Of a stretch of 64,000 nt of DNA, positions 61,951 through 64,000 are shown piece after piece. The DNA is from an uncultured Granulosicoccaceae bacterium. GTDB lineage: Bacteria; Pseudomonadota; Gammaproteobacteria; Granulosicoccales; Granulosicoccaceae. The notes beneath the pieces are model-generated. The model did not search any database. It had not been told where the DNA came from and was given only the letters and a program-made list of their open reading frames with translations. The position numbers and the translations under genes were made by a program. The stretch is from positions 18,542 through 82,541 of the forward strand of contig CALHOU010000090.1 in NCBI GenBank assembly GCA_938035945.1, given 5' to 3'. Position 1 is the stretch's first letter, and every line of letters begins with the position of its first letter.

Positions 61951-63612
61951 CTACAGGCGCACAGCGACAGAGGCTGCAACGGCAATTTTGTACAAGATGT
62001 CGACGATAGTTGACGCTATCTGCAGATTTTTGACGGGTACTTTTGGCAGCACGATAATCTCGTCTCCAGAACGCACTTCAGGATCTTTACCGCTTGAGAC
62101 TTCACCGTTGGCATGCACCAGCACGATACGATCCTCCAATGCTTGCGACGTGAAGCCGCCAGAGCGTTTTATGTAGTCACGCGCAGATTCGCCAGGCTTG
62201 AACAACATGGCTTGTGATACCAACACCTCCCCACTAAGCAACACAGAGTCACTGCGGCTTGGGATGGTGATGGTGTCACCTGATTGCAACATCACGTTAG
62301 CGATGTCACCGTTGTGCGCAACCACCAATCGACCGTTAGGTGTAACCGTTCGGGCGCGCTCTACAAACTGGCCAATCAACGTAGCTTCTTGTGCACGAAT
62401 AGCCGACTCACGATCGGTTTGCGATGAGGCGGTTAAGTAACGCGCTTCTAAACGTTGCAGGCTTTGCTCTAAGGCGGCCTTTTGACGGTTAGCGATGTTT
62501 TTACGCTTTAGCGAGACAGAACCTGCATCTGATAATTCAGGGTCAACTTCAATGTAATCGAGTAATTCGCGTAAACGGGTGTTACGTGGAACCGCAAAAC
62601 GAGACGGTCCGCGATGCGCACCTTCTACCTCTACCACAATAACTTCATCGTGTTGATCGGTACGAAAAGCCACCACGTCGCCATTTCGCAACTGCATGCT
62701 GGCAAACTCACGTAGTGGCACGTAGCTAGAAAATGTTTTACCGTTACGAATGCCACTAACACCGGCAAAGCCCACACTTGGATCAAGTAAAGCCATATCT
62801 ATAAGCTCACGTCCAGTGATGCTTTCATTAGACAGTTCAAATAAAGCGGCGTTGCTTACATCGCCTGTGACTTCTATCGTGCTACCACGCGAACCAACAA
62901 CGACCGTGTCACCGTCTTTAAACTGGACCGATGCCATCTTGCCGGACAATAAAAACTCGTATAAATCGATTGTTGCAATATTATTACCGTCTCTTAGAAT
63001 TTTAATATCGCGGTAGCTCCCTTGCCGGGCATTAATGCCTCCGGCCCGATCAATAAAGTGCAATGCAGAATTGGATGGGATACCAGCGAAACGACCAGGG
63101 TTTGATACAAAGCCTGTAACAAAAACTGCTACCGGCTGCGAACCATCAAGACTTGTATAAACCCGAACGTTGTCGGTGAACACGGTTGCCACAGACTTCG
63201 ATACACGTTGGTTCAAGTCTTGGTTACTGGTGCCTGCAACCATGATTGGACCAACGGTTGGAATAAAGATATTGCCTTGCGGATCAACAGTTAGGTGATC
63301 GGCAAATTCAGTTGCACCCCAAATACGAACGCTGACGCGATCACCGGGTTGCACAATATAGTTTGGATTCAGACCATCTTCACGATCATTACTAAAACCG
63401 CCGTTAAAAAGATTCGCACCGAACGGCTTGATTTCATCAATATCGCCCGTGTCCATATCCCGCAACAATTCAGCAGCATCAGCCGCTGTGGCGGTCTCAA
63501 CATCGAGACTAGAACCACCAACTGATTGCGCATAAAGTGGCGAGCTGACAACAAGGGCCGTTAACAACAACAAAAATCTGTTCACGCAGGTTCCAATAAA
63601 ACGGTTATTCAC
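61951..63612 (-). CDS. kpsD: Capsule polysaccharide export outer-membrane protein (KpsD/Wza-like)
   Basis: 553 residues with a signal peptide (LLLLTALVVSSPLYAQ). The N-terminal Poly_export domain has YIVQPGDRVSVRIWGATEF and the DPQGNIFIPTVGPI signature; several SLBB-type beta modules follow (VFVTGFVSNPGRFAGIP, SIRN-type DGDTVVVG, and QSGDTITIPSRSD). The end is a short hydrophobic segment (VDILYKIAVAASVAVRL). Length and C-terminus fit the KpsD group of ABC-dependent capsules. It is upstream of the giant glycosyltransferase and downstream of the KpsE-like gene. Confidence 0.85.
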   Translation of the reverse strand: MNNRFIGTCVNRFLLLLTALVVSSPLYAQSVGGSSLDVETATAADAAELLRDMDTGDIDEIKPFGANLFNGGFSNDREDGLNPNYIVQPGDRVSVRIWGATEFADHLTVDPQGNIFIPTVGPIMVAGTSNQDLNQRVSKSVATVFTDNVRVYTSLDGSQPVAVFVTGFVSNPGRFAGIPSNSALHFIDRAGGINARQGSYRDIKILRDGNNIATIDLYEFLLSGKMASVQFKDGDTVVVGSRGSTIEVTGDVSNAALFELSNESITGRELIDMALLDPSVGFAGVSGIRNGKTFSSYVPLREFASMQLRNGDVVAFRTDQHDEVIVVEVEGAHRGPSRFAVPRNTRLRELLDYIEVDPELSDAGSVSLKRKNIANRQKAALEQSLQRLEARYLTASSQTDRESAIRAQEATLIGQFVERARTVTPNGRLVVAHNGDIANVMLQSGDTITIPSRSDSVLLSGEVLVSQAMLFKPGESARDYIKRSGGFTSQALEDRIVLVHANGEVSSGKDPEVRSGDEIIVLPKVPVKNLQIASTIVDILYKIAVAASVAVRL

Positions 63613-63690
63613 TGAGTGGGTTGCAGCAATAAGTGCGCCGCAAACCCCAAATTATGTGATGAATTCGACGAAAAATCGCCGATTCGGGCC

Positions 63691-64000
63691 CTAGAGGCCG
63701 ATATGATCCTTCAGCGCCGACCACATCAGGCCACCGATCAGGTAAATAAGGAATGAGAATATTAGCACCGTCATAACCTCTCTGAACCGCCTGGGTTCCA
63801 ACGCTTGGTCGGGTAGGTTCGGCTGGATAAAGGTAATCAGGTATTGTTTTTTACGCTGTGCCTCTATACGAGCCACCTCCAAAGACGCTAATGCAGACGC
63901 ATACTGTTGTTGCGCCATTTCCTGCTCAAGTACCAACGGCTGAAAACTGCCGATAAGGTCATTCATTTGATCGCCCTTACCGCCAACAACACGACCTTTC
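63691..64000 (-). CDS. kpsE: Capsule export inner-membrane protein, KpsE/BexC/CtrB-like, C-terminal part (runs off the window)
   Basis: The last 102 codons of a gene entering from beyond base 64000; the frame is open to the window end (KGRVVGGKGDQMNDL...). It has a helical periplasmic coiled-coil part (LIGSFQPLVLEQEMAQQQYA, ALASLEVARIEAQRKKQYL), the family stretch FIQPNLPDQALEPRRFREV and a C-terminal membrane segment (MTVLIFSFLIYLIGGLMWSAL). This is the typical end of KpsE/PCP-3 capsule exporters, which link the ABC transporter KpsMT with KpsD. The ABC genes should lie beyond the window. Confidence 0.88.
   Translation of the reverse strand, partial: KGRVVGGKGDQMNDLIGSFQPLVLEQEMAQQQYASALASLEVARIEAQRKKQYLITFIQPNLPDQALEPRRFREVMTVLIFSFLIYLIGGLMWSALKDHIGL

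Noticed and set aside
1..64000. tRNA, rRNA, CRISPR, prophage, insertion sequence or known anti-phage defence system
   Set aside because: None seen by eye: no transposase or integrase frame, no evenly spaced direct repeats other than the fasciclin minisatellite, and no recognisable tRNA. The dNTP triphosphohydrolase is most simply a housekeeping enzyme.

Overview
The window looks like a chromosomal segment of a free-living, probably marine gammaproteobacterium of intermediate GC. The evidence is the linked order crp/vfr-trpC-trpD-trpG-trpE-(rpe), which recalls Pseudomonas, together with a second EF-G of the marine-gammaproteobacterial type, TmcA, an ECF sigma/ChrR module and a KpsC/KpsS capsule locus. 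A genus cannot be named from the sequence alone. No rRNA, tRNA, CRISPR array, prophage or insertion sequence was seen. Coding density is high, and most gene ends carry recognisable hairpin terminators.

Layout. 1-3.1 kb: the start of a TetR-type regulator, a stand-alone EF-G paralogue (fusA2) and a divergent membrane-anchored retropepsin-like protease. 3.2-6.2 kb: a compact cassette of two ATP-grasp ligase-like proteins and an MFS transporter, which looks like an undescribed peptide or amide-forming and export unit. It is followed by AMP nucleosidase and a convergent cytosolic-carboxypeptidase-like M14 enzyme. 9-10.5 kb: a fasciclin-domain lipoprotein with ten in-frame 18-bp repeats, then a gene-free stretch. 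10.5-14.4 kb: tmcA, a fatty-acid desaturase and a PhnD-like protein without a signal peptide.

14.4-21.5 kb is an ECF sigma/ChrR stress island: DUF6134 protein and SDR, a DUF3833 lipoprotein, CFA-type methyltransferase, DUF1365 protein, FAD oxidoreductase, the sigma factor and its zinc anti-sigma factor. Three transcription units here carry a TGATCY-N18-TA(A/T) promoter signature, which suggests one regulon for membrane-lipid modification under singlet-oxygen or photo-oxidative stress.

21.6-24.3 kb holds rfbB-rfbD and rfbC for dTDP-rhamnose; the missing rfbA lies about 25 kb away in the capsule locus. 24.4-42 kb is mostly housekeeping: EVE protein, glycine-rich small protein, Fe-S protein, FAD/GcvT-type dehydrogenase, Nudix hydrolase, dNTP triphosphohydrolase, rplM-rpsI, OsmC protein, crp, trpEGDC, class I fumarase, a cysteine-rich lipoprotein and rpe. 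It ends with a GspE/PilB-like protein that has lost its nucleotide-binding motifs.

42-64 kb is a capsule locus of the ABC-transporter-dependent type: KpsS, KpsC, glycosyltransferases, rfbA, UDP-xylose synthase, a secreted glycoside-hydrolase-like protein, an AlgJ-like/GT61 fusion, a PAPS sulfotransferase, a 1487-residue multi-domain glycosyltransferase, a KpsD/Wza-like exporter and the end of a KpsE-like protein. Together these predict a lipid-linked polysaccharide containing rhamnose and xylose that is sulfated and possibly O-acetylated.
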